Below are positions 43,593 to 56,046 of a DNA stretch of 64,000 nt, piece by piece. The notes beneath the pieces were generated by a model that ran no database searches, had not been told where the DNA came from, and was given only the letters and a program-made list of their open reading frames with translations. The position numbers and the translations under genes are program-made. The stretch is from Pinus tabuliformis (taxonomy: Eukaryota; Streptophyta; Pinopsida; Pinales; Pinaceae), in assembly GCA_031772625.1 (NCBI GenBank), contig CM062808.1, positions 143,260,605 through 143,324,604 on the forward strand, written 5' to 3'. How positions within the stretch are numbered: the first letter of the stretch is position 1; the number at the start of each line of letters is the position of its first letter.

Positions 43593-44920
43593 GGTTTGCA
43601 ATGTGGTTCTTATATTGGTTTTGGTTTAGATCACAATCGAACTAATCTATTCTGACTCTTCTATGGGAAATATTAATATTGCCACAAGCATCTTAAACAA
43701 CAGAGTAACATTTAATTCATCTTCAAGAACATGAGATTCACTTTGCAAATTTGAAGCATGTGGAATGGATATATGAGAATGTCTTTATCCTACAACTCAA
43801 AAATATATAAATATTCTTATCTAAGCCAGGTAATTTATAAACAATGTGATCTTTGATTATTCCTAAAAGACAAATAATCATATAGATGGCTTACTTGTCA
43901 AATAGAAAGATGCATTTATATAATGATTACTTTGTTTAAGAAATTAAACAAAGTAATTATAAAAACATTATCACATTTATCAAAATATATATATCGCTGA
44001 CATATATCTTTTGAAATATAACAATTCTGAATCTTCATAAATGATATGATAAAGAATTATTTGAGAAGAAATACATATATCAACAATATCAATTTTTAAA
44101 TAAGTGTTCATTCACATAAGGAAATAAGACAAAAGTAGTGATAGAAGTATTGCATGCATTTGAATCCTTCTGATGTGAAGAACACTTCGATTCCACCTTC
44201 CTATTTGAGAAAACCTCTAGAAGATGCAAAAGTGCAAGTCTTGAAAAAGCTTCTTGGTTTGCAATGTGGTTCTTATATTGGTTTTGGTTTAGATCACAAT
44301 CAAACTAATCTATTCTGACTCTTTTATAGGAAATATTAATATTGCCACAAGCATCTTAAACAACAGAGTAACATTTACTTCATTTTCAAGAACATGAGAT
44401 TCGCTTCTCAAATTTGAAGCATGTGGAATGGATCTATGACAATGCTTTTATCCTACAACTCAAAAATATATATAGATATTCTTATCTAATCCGGGTAATT
44501 TATAAACAATGTGATCTTTGATTATTCCTAAAAGACAAATAATCATATAGATGGCTTACTTATCAAATAGAAAGATGCATTCATATAATGGTTACTTTGT
44601 TTAAGAAATTAAACAAAGTAATTATAAAAACATTATCGCATTCATCAAAATATATATATCACTGACATATATCCTTTGAAATATAACAATTCTCAATCTT
44701 CAGAAATGATATGATAAAGAATTATTTGAGAAAAAATACATATATCAACAATAGCAATTTTTAAAGAAGTGTTCATTCACATAAGGAAATAAGACAAAAA
44801 CAGTGATAGAAGTACCACATGCATTTGAATCCTTCTGATGTGAACAACACTTCGATTCCACTTTGCTATTTGAGAAAACCTCCAGAAGATGCAAAAGTGC
44901 AAGTCTTGAAAAAGCTTCTT
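43593..44920. repeat. Tandem duplication, two units of about 662-666 bases
   Basis: Unit 1 (43,593-44,254) and unit 2 (44,255-44,920) both start GGTTTGCAATGTGG and end GAAAAAGCTTCTT, differing by a few percent. There is no coding content. The end of the unit resembles the 3' flank of the C1 gene (GAAGTGCA-type motifs), so the duplication probably includes the downstream part of element C2. Confidence 0.88.
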
Positions 44921-45159
44921 GATAAAAATGTGAAACCTTGATGCACTTTTTGATTAAAAAAATATTTAGAAGTACAGTAGTGCAACTTCCCAAGTCAAAA
45001 TTTTATACAAATTGAGGACCCTTTCTAAATACATGAAAGGGTCTTAAATAATAAAAATAAAAACTACTATCAACAAAAATCGCTATAAGCTGTTCAAACT
45101 GTGACATGAAAATCTGGGATTTGGTATAAAATTAGCAGTGCGATGGCGGTTGAACTAAT

Positions 45160-48100
45160 TCATTGAATCAACTTCTTCTCTTGTGCTTGCAGCTCACAGA
45201 TTGCTAGCATTGGCTGGATTTCTGGAGGCTGACTCATCCTAGAATGTAGCTGGGCTGTATAGGTGGCATCAAAGAGTTCGGGAACCATGCAGTTGACCAC
45301 GTCAGACATGCATTTCATGGCCATCTACTGGCTATGAGGCTTGACTAGAAAAAACCAGAATGCATCCCATGTCAAGTTTTGAACTTCTCCGATTTGTTTT
45401 TCTCTGCTTGCCAGCTCCTGTCTCCAATGATGTTCCAGTGCCTTTGCTTTCGGGAGTTTACCTAGAGAGCAATCGGAAATCAAATTAGACATATGTAAAC
45501 TGTTATTTACTAATTCGATTACACCATTCATTGTAGCTTTGGCTCTAGAAGTTGCTCTTTCAGATTTCATTAGCTGAGATTCCCATTCCGAAAATAGGAT
45601 TTCCTTGTGCGATTCTTGTATTTTTGGCAGATTTGCAGCCATTCCTTCCTCTGAATTTTTCCAAGAGAGAAAGTTTGTTATTTTTTCATCTGCTTTCTCC
45701 AATTCCAATCTTCTGTCAACTGCCTTTTCAATCAATGATGTAGAGATGTCACACAACGGGTTGGCCAATGATATATTATGGGAAAGGATGTTCAATTTCC
45801 AGGACAAGGCTTTGGTTATCTCCAACGCTTCTTTTTTGAATTCAGTAACTTGTGGATAACCCTTGTATTTTTCTATCTGTAATTGTACTTGTGAAATTTG
45901 ATCATCCTTGCCCTTCTTTTCTTGCTCAATCGCTATCTGAAGGCTGCTTAGTTCTTGAGACAACTTCTGTTGTTTCTGGAGAGCCTGCTTATCAATTTTC
46001 TGTTTCTCCAGATTCAACTATTCTTTAAGTTTCTCATTTTTTTGCCTTTGTTCTGCTAGCTACTGTTCTAGTTGATTAATATTTTGCTTTTTTTCTGCTG
46101 ATTGCATCTCAAGCTGAGTGATGCTTTGATCTTTATCCCTGATCAGTTGACTGACCTCTGAGGCTTTGTCCATTGTTGCTACTGTATAAGCCCCTACATA
46201 CTGAGATAATTTAGTTAAATTCTCAGAAGGATTGACTTCTCACTTCCATACCACATTCATCATTTCGTCCTAAGGAGTTAAAAGAGGTCCTTGATCGATT
46301 TTCCTCTTTTTCCTTTGTCTTTTAACTACAACCCTGTGCTTTGGACTATAGAATACATCAAGGGGTGGTATTTCTTCTATTTTTAGTACAATCCCTTCTG
46401 TGGGATTTTTGGGAATGATTTCTATATCCTGCTGCATTTTGGGTAGGCCGCTTGTCCCTTCAATCGGAACACTAATAACCTCAAACTATTGTGCTGTGGA
46501 CAGTTTTGGTGTAGTGAGGTTTTGGGAGTCCTTTGGGTTTTTTATGATTAGATCGAATTTCTCCCATTGCTTCATTAAAGTTGGATCAATATTTATATCA
46601 GTATCAAGGAGCTCACTAGTTCCTTGCTTTGTCCTCTGCCTTTGAGGGCTCTTCTGCTTTTTAGGAATCTTCTGGGTAGTTTTTCCTTCACTTTGGCCTT
46701 CATGTTGCAACATAGGGGTGGTATTTAATAAGTCCATTGGTAGAGTTTGCAACCTCTCCATTCTGAACTTTAGAAATGCTTCTACTCCCTCTGCTCCCAA
46801 TTTGATTTTTGCAAGATGTTTTACTTGAGAAAATAACTCAGCTGAGGTGAAAAAATCATCAAAATCATCTTTCTCATGGTCAAACTTGGAAATTTTGACA
46901 TGAGAGGTGAAGTTATAGGCTATTGCTTTTGGATCATATTGCCTCTTTGGAATGATTGCTAACTTTAGCACTTTTATTTTCTCTTCTTATTTCTTTGCAT
47001 GTTTGAAGTCATGCATTGTGAAAGTACCACATGGGAGGGGGAATGAAGGCCACATTTGCTTTTTGGAGTCCTTTAGGTTTCTGGACATCCCTACTTCTAT
47101 GATTTGATAAGCTATTTCCCTGGCAAATAGTTTATCGGGAATGTATAAGGGGAGAACATGTGGAGCAACAGTGCTTCCAAAAAGTCTAATGTAGGTGAAC
47201 TTTTCTTCACCAAACCAATTACCAATTGATGTTAAGTTGACACTAGCTTCATCGGATAACCGAGGAGCAGATTTATTGAATATAGCATAATGAACAGGCA
47301 AGACAAAACCATGATAGATTCTATAAAGATGGTTTTTATAATGGGTTTTCCACAATTCCTTATGATAGATGTGAATGGGGTTTGGGTCTTGTGGAGTCCA
47401 TTTCCAACCTAGAATGGGGTAATCAGAATTGAAACAGATAGTGTCCATAATGTAGGCACTTACATAAAACGGGGGTATTACCCGGGTATTCATGAACCTG
47501 TTTCTTCTATAATCGAGGATATGGTTGTCCAATATCAGAAAAATGGTCGCCCAATCCAAGATATACGAGTTAACCACTGCCTCCATTAAAGGAACCATTT
47601 CAATTGAAAACCTAGCAGAATCGGAGACTCCAAAGGTTCTACATATCATAGCACCAACGTAGCAGTACGAAGATGTTAAGGAGTCAACGGAATACATACC
47701 TGATGATTCATGCTTGTGTTTGTTTGGGTAATGCCTCCACTGCCTGATAGGATCCGATTCCACATCATTTTCTTTGGCAAAGGATTCAACAAATGCATTG
47801 TTGAAATGCTTCTGCGGTTATGACAAATAGTACATCTTTTTGATATCTTCTGCTTTGAACAACCCAAACATCCTTCCATCAGTCGTAAAAAATTCTTTGT
47901 CTGTTATGTTGATACTCTCGATTACCCATCTAACTAAGTCATTGTAGGGTAATATTTTGGCGCGGGCAACTATTCTGTGGAGAAAAGAGCTAGCCAAATC
48001 CTTAATATTATTCTCTGATTTGTCGGTGGAATCAATTGTTCCCTTTTCTTCTTCAATTTTTTGTGGATCTTCAGCTTCCAATAAATTGTATATGCTTTCC

Positions 48101-48210
48101 CGTGAAGCTTTTCCCAAGACGGCGTAGGTAGTATCACCTATCAAGACATTCTTTATTCGTTCCTCTTTGGTTAAGACTAGAATCTTTACTTTCTTTGATT
48201 TCTTCGACAT
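45160..48210 (-). pseudogene. Element C protein, copy 2, with eight in-frame stops
   Basis: From the ATG at 48,210 (MSKKSKKVK) to a TGA at 45,160, 1,017 codons lie in a single frame with stops at 47,818, 46,987, 46,486, 46,270, 46,240, 46,060, 46,018 and 45,325. No frameshift was needed. Blocks match copy 1 closely: SSFLHRIVARAKILPYNDLV, GWKWTPQDPNPIHIYHK, FGSTVAPHVLPLYIPDK, VFYSPKH with a basic RKKRK, a Gln/Lys-rich coiled-coil part, and LVKPHSQ. There the 45,325 TAG stands for the Trp of copy 1. Over the best-conserved part about half of residues agree. Function unknown. Confidence 0.82.
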
Positions 48211-48504
48211 TTCTGCTGAATTGATGAATTCAAACTTACTCTGCAAAAGAAACAGATGAGCGTAACAGAGGAGAAAATCCGTTCCAAGATAATGCACAAT
48301 ACACAATATTAACAACAATTAAGTGCAATAAGTGATATGAATTTGATATATTATGTTACCAGAGATGAAATCCCCAAAGAATTCAACCATAACTCCTTTA
48401 TTAATGATTTCTGCAACTACCAATCGTGATCATTAAATGCCATAATGATATGTCGCATCACACATATTAATAACAGTTCTTTAAAGTAAATATCATGACT
48501 TTCC

Positions 48505-48925
48505 TTATCAGCGATTAGCAATAATCGCATATCGCAAATCGATAAGCCCAACTTTATGCTTTAGTCGTTTCCTTTGTATAGCTCTAATTGCGATAAAGAG
48601 TGAGTTATCATAGGGAGGCGGGATAATCTTTAAGAAATTAATAAATTGTTTATTTCTCATTTACTAAGATTTATGCTCTTAAAACCTGCAAGCTAACAGA
48701 TTAACCGTACTATTTCCACTTTATTGAAAAGTGCACCTTTATTATGATGATGAAATCGCATCGGCAGATCTCAAATGGGCATTTGTTATGTGTTTTGGGA
48801 CCTTACCGATGCGCGATTGCAATCGGCTTGTCGCATCGGCAGAGTTGTATGACCCCATGGAATGTTTCCTTAAGAAATTTGTCATATGTGCTTTCCGATT
48901 GTGTTATCGCATCGGGGAATGCCAA
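48505..48925. promoter_or_regulatory. ATCGCA/ATCGGC motif cluster upstream of the C2 gene
   Basis: ATCGCA(T) or its complement recurs near 48,526-48,545, 48,754-48,765, 48,812-48,840 and 48,907, partly followed by TCGGC. Position relative to the gene matches the cluster upstream of C1. Function inferred only from shared position. Confidence 0.4.
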
Positions 48926-49234
48926 AGGAAACGTTAAGTCCATCTTTTAGCCAAAGGATGTGCACGATGCAATATGTTTCATTTTTAGTTTATCTTATGA
49001 CAAGGTTTCTTTTCACGTTTACATTGGATCCGACCTCATCATAAGGATTTTCATGTATCATATGGATTTATTGCAAAATGCGATTTTTATTGAAGTTATC
49101 CTAAAAGAAAAAAGACTTATTATTTAGAACTCTTGATTTTAGCTAAGTTTATTAAAAAAGGGACCCATTTCTTGTGAAAAATTTATATAAAAATTTTGAA
49201 ATGGGGAGGGTTGTTGTATAGCACAACATGTTTC

Positions 49235-52200
49235 TAATATTTTTCCCTTGGATTTATTAATTCCCAATGGTTTATAATATCAAGTTATTGGTTTTCTTCG
49301 TTCTTCAACTTTTTAATATTAATAATTCGTTGGTTTTATAATCCCTTGAGGTTTTATTGTTAATCCCTTGGGTTTATTATTCGTTTGGGTTTATTATATC
49401 AATCCCTTGGGTTCATTATTCGCTTGGGTTTATATTATTAGTCCCTTTTGTTTAATAATATTGCCTTAGGTTCATAATCGCTTGGGGTTTTAGTATTAAT
49501 TCCTTGGGTTTATAATATCAATCGCTTGGGTTTATTATTCCCGAGTCAAACATGGTTTATTATAATTTCGACCATGGCCCAACATGGAATTGTGATAAGA
49601 ATTGTCTGAATATGTAAATCAATGATGGTCGATCATGTTTATTTTAATGTTTATAATATTAGTCCCTTGGATTTAATATTATTCCCTTGGGTTCATAATC
49701 CCTTGGGTCTTAGTATTAATCGCTTCATTTTATTATTCCTTTGGGTTTCTCATATTAATCCCAAGGGTTTATTATTCCCTTAGGTTTATAATATCGATCA
49801 TGGTAAACCATGGTTGATTCTCGCATTCTGACAATGATTGTCTCACCATCAAACTAAATCATGTTTATTTTGATGTTTGTAGTATTTACATTTGGGTTTA
49901 TAGTATTGGGTCCTTTAGTTTAATATTATTCCACTGGGTTCATAATCCCTTGGGCTTTTAGTATTAATCCCTTGGGTTTATTGTTCATTGGGATTTTAGT
50001 GTTAATCCCTTGGGTTTATTGTTCATTTGGGTTTATAATATCAATCCCTTGGGTTAATTATTCCATTTGGTTTATAATATCAATCATTGTAAACCATTGC
50101 CAATCATAGCCAAACATGGTCAATCATGGTTGAATGTCGCATTGTGACAAGAATTGTCTCACCATCAAAATAAACCATGTTTATTTTAGTGTTTGTAGTA
50201 TTTATATTTGGGTTTACCAATGTTGGGTTAATAATATTAGTCCCATGCTTCAATGTTGTTGGGTATATAGTATTAGGCCCTTCAGTTTAATATTATTCCA
50301 TTGGGTTCATAATCCCTTGGCCTTTTAGTATTAATCCCTTGGGTTTATTGCTCATTGGGGTTTTAGTATTAATTCCTTGGGTTTATTGTTCATTTGGGTT
50401 TATAATATAATTCCCTTGGGTTCATTATTGTGTTTGGTTTATAATATCAATCATTGTAAACCATTGTCAATCATAGCCAAACATGGTCAATCATGGTTGA
50501 ATGTCGCATTGTGACAAGAATTGTCTCACCATCAAAATAAACCATGTTTAGTTTAGTGTTTGTAGCATTTATATTTGGGTTTACCAATGTTGGTTTTATA
50601 ATATTAGTCCCTTTCTTGAATGTTGCATTTTGACAAAGATTAACTCGCCATGAAAATAAACCATGTTTCTTTTAGTGTTTATAGTGTTTATATTTGGGTT
50701 TAACAATGTTGGGTTTATAATATTAGTCCCATGGGTTTAATATTACTTCCTTGGGTTCATAAACCCTTGGGGTTTTAGTATTCATCCCTTTGTTTATTAT
50801 TCCTTTAGGTTTATAATATCAATCCCTTGGGTTTATTATTCCCTTAGGTTTATAATATTGATCATGGTAAACCATTGTCAATCATAGCCAACCATGGTTC
50901 AATGTCACATTGTGACAACGATTGTCTCACCATGAAAATAAATAATAATCCCTTGGGTTTATTATTCCTTTGGGTTTATTATACCCTTGGGTTGCTTATT
51001 CCCTTGGGTTTATAATCCCTTGGGCGTTTAGTATTAATCCCTTAGGTTTATTGTTCATTGGGGTTTTAGTATTAATCCCTTGGGTTTATTGTTCATTTGG
51101 GTTTATAATATCAATCCTTTGGGTTCATTATTCTGTTTGGTTTATAATATCAATCATTGTAAACCATTGCCAATCATAGCCAAACATGGTCAATCATGGT
51201 TGAATGTCGCATTGTGACAAGAATTGTCTCACCATCAAAATAAACCATGTTTATTTTAGTGTTTGTAGTATTTATATTTGGGTTTACCAATGTTGGGTTT
51301 ATAATATTAGTCCCATGCTTCAATGTTGTTGGGTCTATAGTATTAGGCCCTTTGGTTTAATATTATTCCATTGGGTTCATAATCCCTTGGGCTTTTAGTA
51401 TTAATCCCTTGGGTTTATTGTTCATTGGGGTTTTAGTATTAATCCCTTGGGTTTATTGTTCATTTGGGTTTATAATATCAATCCCTTGGGTTCATTGTTG
51501 TGTTTGATCTATAATATCAATCATTGTAAACCATTGTCAATCATAGCCAAACATGGTCAATCATGGTTGAATGTTGCATTGTGACAAGAATTGTCTCACC
51601 ATCAAAATAAACCATGTTTATTTTAGTGTTTTTAGTGTTTATATTTGGGTTTACCAATGTTGGTTTTATAATATTAGTCCCTTGGTTGAATGTCGCATTT
51701 TGACAAAGATTGACTCACCAAGAAAATAAACCATGTTTATTTTAGTGTTTGTAGTGTTTATATTTGGGTTTAACAATGTTGGGTTTATAATATTAGTCCC
51801 ATGGGTTTATATTATTTCTTTGGGTTCATAAAACCTTGGGGTTTTAGTATTGATCCATTTGTTTATTATTCCTTTAGGTTTATAATATCAATCCCTTGGG
51901 TTTATTATTCCCTGAGGTTTATAATATCGATCATGGTAAACCATTGTCAATCATAGCCAACCATGGTTCAATGTCACATTGTGACAACGATTGTCTCGCC
52001 ATGAAAATAAATAATAATCCCTTGGGTTTATTATTCCTTTGGGTTTATTATATCAATCCCTTGGGTTTATTATTCCCTTGGGTTTATAATCCCTTGGGCT
52101 TTTAGTATTAATCCCTTGGGTTTATTGTTCATTGGGGTTTTAGTATTAATCCCTTGGGTTTATTGTTCATTTGGGTTTATAATATCAATCCCTTGGGTTC

Positions 52201-53430
52201 ATTATTCCGTTTGGTTTATAATATCAATCATTGTAAACCATTGCCAATCATAGCCAAACATGGTCAATCATGGTTGAATGTAGCATTGTGACAAGAATTA
52301 TCTCACCATCAAAATAAACCATGTTTATTTTAGTGTTTGTAGTATTTATATTTGGGTTTACCAATGTTGGGTTTATAATATTAGTCCCATGCTTCAATGT
52401 TGTTGGGTCTATAGTATTAGGCTCTTCGGTTTAATATTATTCCATTGGGCTCATAATCCCTTGGGATTTTAGTATTAATCCCTTGGGTTTATTGTTCATT
52501 GGGGTTTTAATATTACTCCCTTGGGTTTATTGTTCATTTGGGTTTATAATATCAATCCCTTGGGTTCATTGTTGTGTTTGGTTTATAATATCAATCATCG
52601 TAAACCATTGTCAATCATAGCCAAACATGGTCAATCATGGTTGAATGTCGCATTGTGACAAGAATTGTCTCACCATCAAAATAAACCATGTTTATTTTAG
52701 TGTTTGTAGTATTTATATTTGGGTTTACCAATGTTGGTTTTATAATATTAGTCCCTTGTTTGAATGTCACATTTTGACAAAGATTGACTCACCATGAAAA
52801 TAAACCATGTTTATTTTAGTGTTTGTAGTTTTTATATTTGGGTTTAACAATGTTGGGTTTATAATATTAGTCCCATGGGTTTATTATTATTTCCTTGGGT
52901 TCATAAACCCTTGGGGTTTTAGTATTGATCCCTTTGTTTATTATTCCTTTAGGTTTATAATATCAATCCCTTGGGTTTATTATTCCCTTAGGTTTATAAT
53001 ATCGATCATGGTCAACTATTGTCAATCATAGACAACCATAGTCAACCATGGTTGAATGTCACATCTTGACAAGGATTCTGTGACCATGAAAATAAAACAT
53101 GTTTATTTTAGTCTTTATAATATTTATATTAGGTTTTACTAATGTTGGGTTTATAATATTAGTCCCTTGGGTTTAATATTATTTCCTTAGGTTCATAATC
53201 CCTTGGGGTTTTAGTATTAATCCTTTGGGTTTATTATTAACTTGGGTTTATAATATCAATCATGGTCATCTTTATTAATCTCTTGTATTTGTAATATCAA
53301 TCCCTTGCACTTCTTGATCCCTTAGGTTTTTAATATTTATCTGTTGGGTTCAATAATTCCTTGGGTTTATAATATTAAAGCATTGGGTTTATTAGTTCCT
53401 CGGGTTTATAATATTAGTCCCTTTTGTTTA
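49235..53430. repeat. Satellite-like array, CCCTTGGGTTTAT motif, higher-order period about 1,070 bases
   Basis: The basic motif CCCTTGGGTTTAT(A/T)AT recurs about every 17-45 bases. A longer landmark (ATTGTGACAAGAATTGTCTC and variants) lies at 50,141, 50,508, 51,211, 51,578, 52,285 and 52,652. The gaps are 367, 703, 367, 707 and 367, giving a higher-order unit of 1,070-1,074 bases in about three copies. A related landmark at 50,909 and 51,978 has the same period. The left part (49,235-50,100) is less regular. Short open frames inside recur with the unit and are not genes. Confidence 0.88.
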
Positions 53431-54770
53431 TCTTAGGTTTTTGATGAAAAGAGATCTTGGGGGTTAACCAAAATCCCTTTCCTTAAAAAAATATCGATCT
53501 TGAGGCCTGTGGGTTATGGCCCACTAAGCCTATCGGAAGCATTTCTTTAGGCCTTGATCCTTTCAACCATGGACTTACATTAAATCGGAGCCATATAACT
53601 TTATCGGGGCTTTTATACTATCAAAAACATTACATATAGGCCTTTAAGCCTTAAAACCCCTGTAAAGCTTAAATTATGCATGCGGCCACAATAACTATGA
53701 AAATATTTGGAATTATGCATATATCTTTTATAAATAAAATATATAATAAAACATGATTTTTCGCTTCCAATACGAGATCAACACAATTCCCAAGGTATAC
53801 TTCCCACCGATTCATCCCTGCAGTTCATCTACGCTTCAGATCGGACGATCTACAAAGGTTTTTGGGTGGGACATAAGCTCGAAGAATACCTGCCCAAAAT
53901 GGGCAGTTTCCTGTCTCCAGCTGACTACTACGTGTTAAATGCTGAGTGGAATCGGGTTGATTCCATTAAAAACCATCCATCACTTTTGCTCCGCCCGAAA
54001 ACTGCCTTATAACTTAAAAAATTCCTTTTTTGCACGCCTTGCGGACCCGCCACACTTATATAACATAATATATATCTCTATCGGATCCGGCCTGCAATCG
54101 GCATGTCATATATATATATATAATATGTTATATACGATGATTGCGGACCCGCCAGGGATTTAAAATATAATACATATATGCTTTAAGTCTGGCCTTTTTA
54201 TTATAATCTTTTATAATAGAAATTCATATAAAAGAGCGTAAACCACAATATATATGAATATCAATAAAAGTCTTTGGAACCCGCGATAAGACGGACGCGC
54301 TGAGTCATATAAAATATAGTGTATGAACTATCGGGTCCGGAACCCAATCGCTCATCGCAATCAGCACTTTCATATATATATATATAATATGTTGTCTTAC
54401 AGACCCGCCGCAATTATAAAACAATAATACATATCGTTTTCAGTCTGTCATCGCAAATCGCGATCGGCGGAACCCATATGCATGCATATAAAGGGCTTTC
54501 AATACAGTGGACCCGCCGAACTTTTAAACATGCTGTATATATTATTTCGGGTTTGGCCCACCCATATCGCAATCGGCGGAGTCGTATACACGTAATATAA
54601 GCAGTTTACATTGTTTCGGACCTAATGTTTTAAGACGTGTTCTTTTGTTTTCCTATGTAAAATCCGATATATTTCTCGATTTCTTTTATATTTTGATTTC
54701 CGATATACTTGCCTTATCTTTTTTTTCAAAATATTTTTCGAATAATTTTGAATGAAACAATGAATATATT
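53431..54770. other. Intergenic region with repeated GGACCCGCC and ATCGCAATCGGC words
   Basis: No gene. (G)GACCCGCC or close forms occur near 54,042, 54,145, 54,401 and 54,511. ATCGCAATCGGC-type words occur near 54,091, 54,345, 54,447 and 54,562. TA runs lie at 54,107-54,122 and 54,373-54,390. GC-rich words alternate with AT-rich filler at irregular 100-150-base spacing. Confidence 0.55.
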
Positions 54771-54781
54771 ATTATTATAAT

Positions 54782-55690
54782 AATTATTATATTTGTATAT
54801 TATTATAATAATATAATAATAATATAATATTATTATAATATTATAATCAAATATTATTATTATTATTATATTTTTTATTATAATAATATTACAATATAAT
54901 TGTTATTATTTTTTTTATAATTTTATATTATTAGATTTTTTAAATAATATAATGAAAATATAATATTATTATGAGCTATTCTTATTATTAATTAATATAT
55001 ATTAGGAGTTTATATAATTATTATAATATTATAATCGAATATTATTAATAACTATATAAATATTAACAACCATATTATTACTATATATTATTATATAAAT
55101 ATTATAATAATAATATAAACTCCTAATAATATTATAATAATATTGATTATGGATTTAATACATCTGTGGTTTATATATTTTAACTCAGTTACTAGAGAAT
55201 CCAGAATAAAAACCATTTTCCATCAACATTTCAAATCACAACCGGGATCCATCATCAGGACTTCTTGAATGTTGATAGTAGAAGAGCTTAATTTAGGTAT
55301 TTAAATAGTTATGAGGAATTTAAATACCTAAATTAATCTCTTCTACTATCAACATTCAAGAAGTCCTGATGATTGATCCCGATTGGGATTTGAAACGTTG
55401 ACGGAAAATGGTTTTTACTGTGGATTCTCTGGTAACTTAGTAAAAAATTATTGATTATATTATTATGATAATATGGTAATTATATTTGTATATTATTATA
55501 ATAATATAATATTATTATAATATTATAATCAAATATTATTATTATTATTATTATTATTTATTTATAGTTTTATATTATTAGATTATTTAAATAATATAAT
55601 GATAATCTAATATTATTATGAGTTATTCTTATTATTAATTAATATATATTAGGAGTTTATATAATTATTATAATATTAATATAATATTTA
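54782..55690. repeat. AT-rich direct repeats flanking a foldback element
   Basis: A segment of roughly 220-265 bases at 54,782-55,045 and again at 55,467-55,690 shares TTATATTTGTATATTATTA, ATAATCAAATATTATT and ATTAATATATATTAGGAG in the same order. The foldback element lies between the two. This is either a local duplication or a longer AT-rich tandem array. Confidence 0.75.
55189..55435. mobile_element. Foldback MITE, 247 bases
   Basis: The arms 55,189-55,306 and 55,318-55,435 are inverted copies with roughly 90% identity, separated by about 11 bases. The ends are TTACTAGAGAATCC and GGATTCTCTGGTAA. Flanks CTCAG and CTTAG may be a 5-base target duplication with one difference. It has no coding capacity. 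Superfamily not determined. Confidence 0.85.
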
Positions 55691-55782
55691 TACACTAATA
55701 TATATAGATAATCTGGGTGTTAATATATTGGAGTAGTTATTAATAATTCTATATAGTTATTAATAATCCTAAATAAGGTCAT

Positions 55783-55860
55783 GGAGGCGGCGTAGTGGTA
55801 AAATCGGCCTCGACATGACGGACCGGTCTTGTGTTCGATCCCGAGCAAGGTCGTAACTCG
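55783..55860 (+). promoter_or_regulatory. tRNA-like Pol III promoter (A and B boxes) at the LINE 5' end
   Basis: An A-box-like GGCGTAGTGG lies at 55,789-55,798 and a B-box GTTCGATCCC at 55,833-55,842, about 34 bases apart as in tRNA genes. It resembles the head of a tRNA-derived SINE. The sequence does not end in a clean acceptor stem, so it is not called a tRNA gene. It starts about seven bases inside the element. Confidence 0.65.
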
Positions 55861-56046
55861 TCATGTGAGTAGTTAGTTTAAACCGGGCCAATCCCACTAC
55901 CTTTTTGAAGTCGGGAGTTGAAGGAAAATGGCGGACTAGGGTTCCTGACAAACCCTTACATGACGCAGAGTCAGAGTAAGCAACCTCTCAGGCCCAAGCA
56001 GAACTATTGCCAGTACAGGCTCTGCGCTTCTGGAAGCAAAGAACAA

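Larger units (their letters stand above)
44921..49228 (-). mobile_element. Element C2: second, older copy of element C
   Basis: The protein remnant, its order and the downstream GACCC(T)TTCT...ATG(A)GAAGGGT block are shared with C1. The right end reads GGGAGGGT then TGTTGTATAGCACAACA, matching the C1 end (G tract, TGTTG...CAACA) and diverging after ACAACA in both. This marks a shared terminus at 49,228. The GC-rich left end of C1 is not found here, so the left boundary is unknown and the copy may be truncated or rearranged. Confidence 0.6.

Noticed and set aside
50134-51400. Repeated 64-codon frames (50,134 and 51,204) as a small gene family
   Set aside because: They recur with the satellite unit, have biased low-complexity composition and no recognisable domain.
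49235-53430. CRISPR-like array
   Set aside because: Repeats are not separated by unique spacers of constant length, and the context is eukaryotic.
55783-55860. A genuine tRNA gene
   Set aside because: A and B boxes are present but no clean acceptor-stem pairing or terminator is visible, and the segment lies inside the LINE target duplication.
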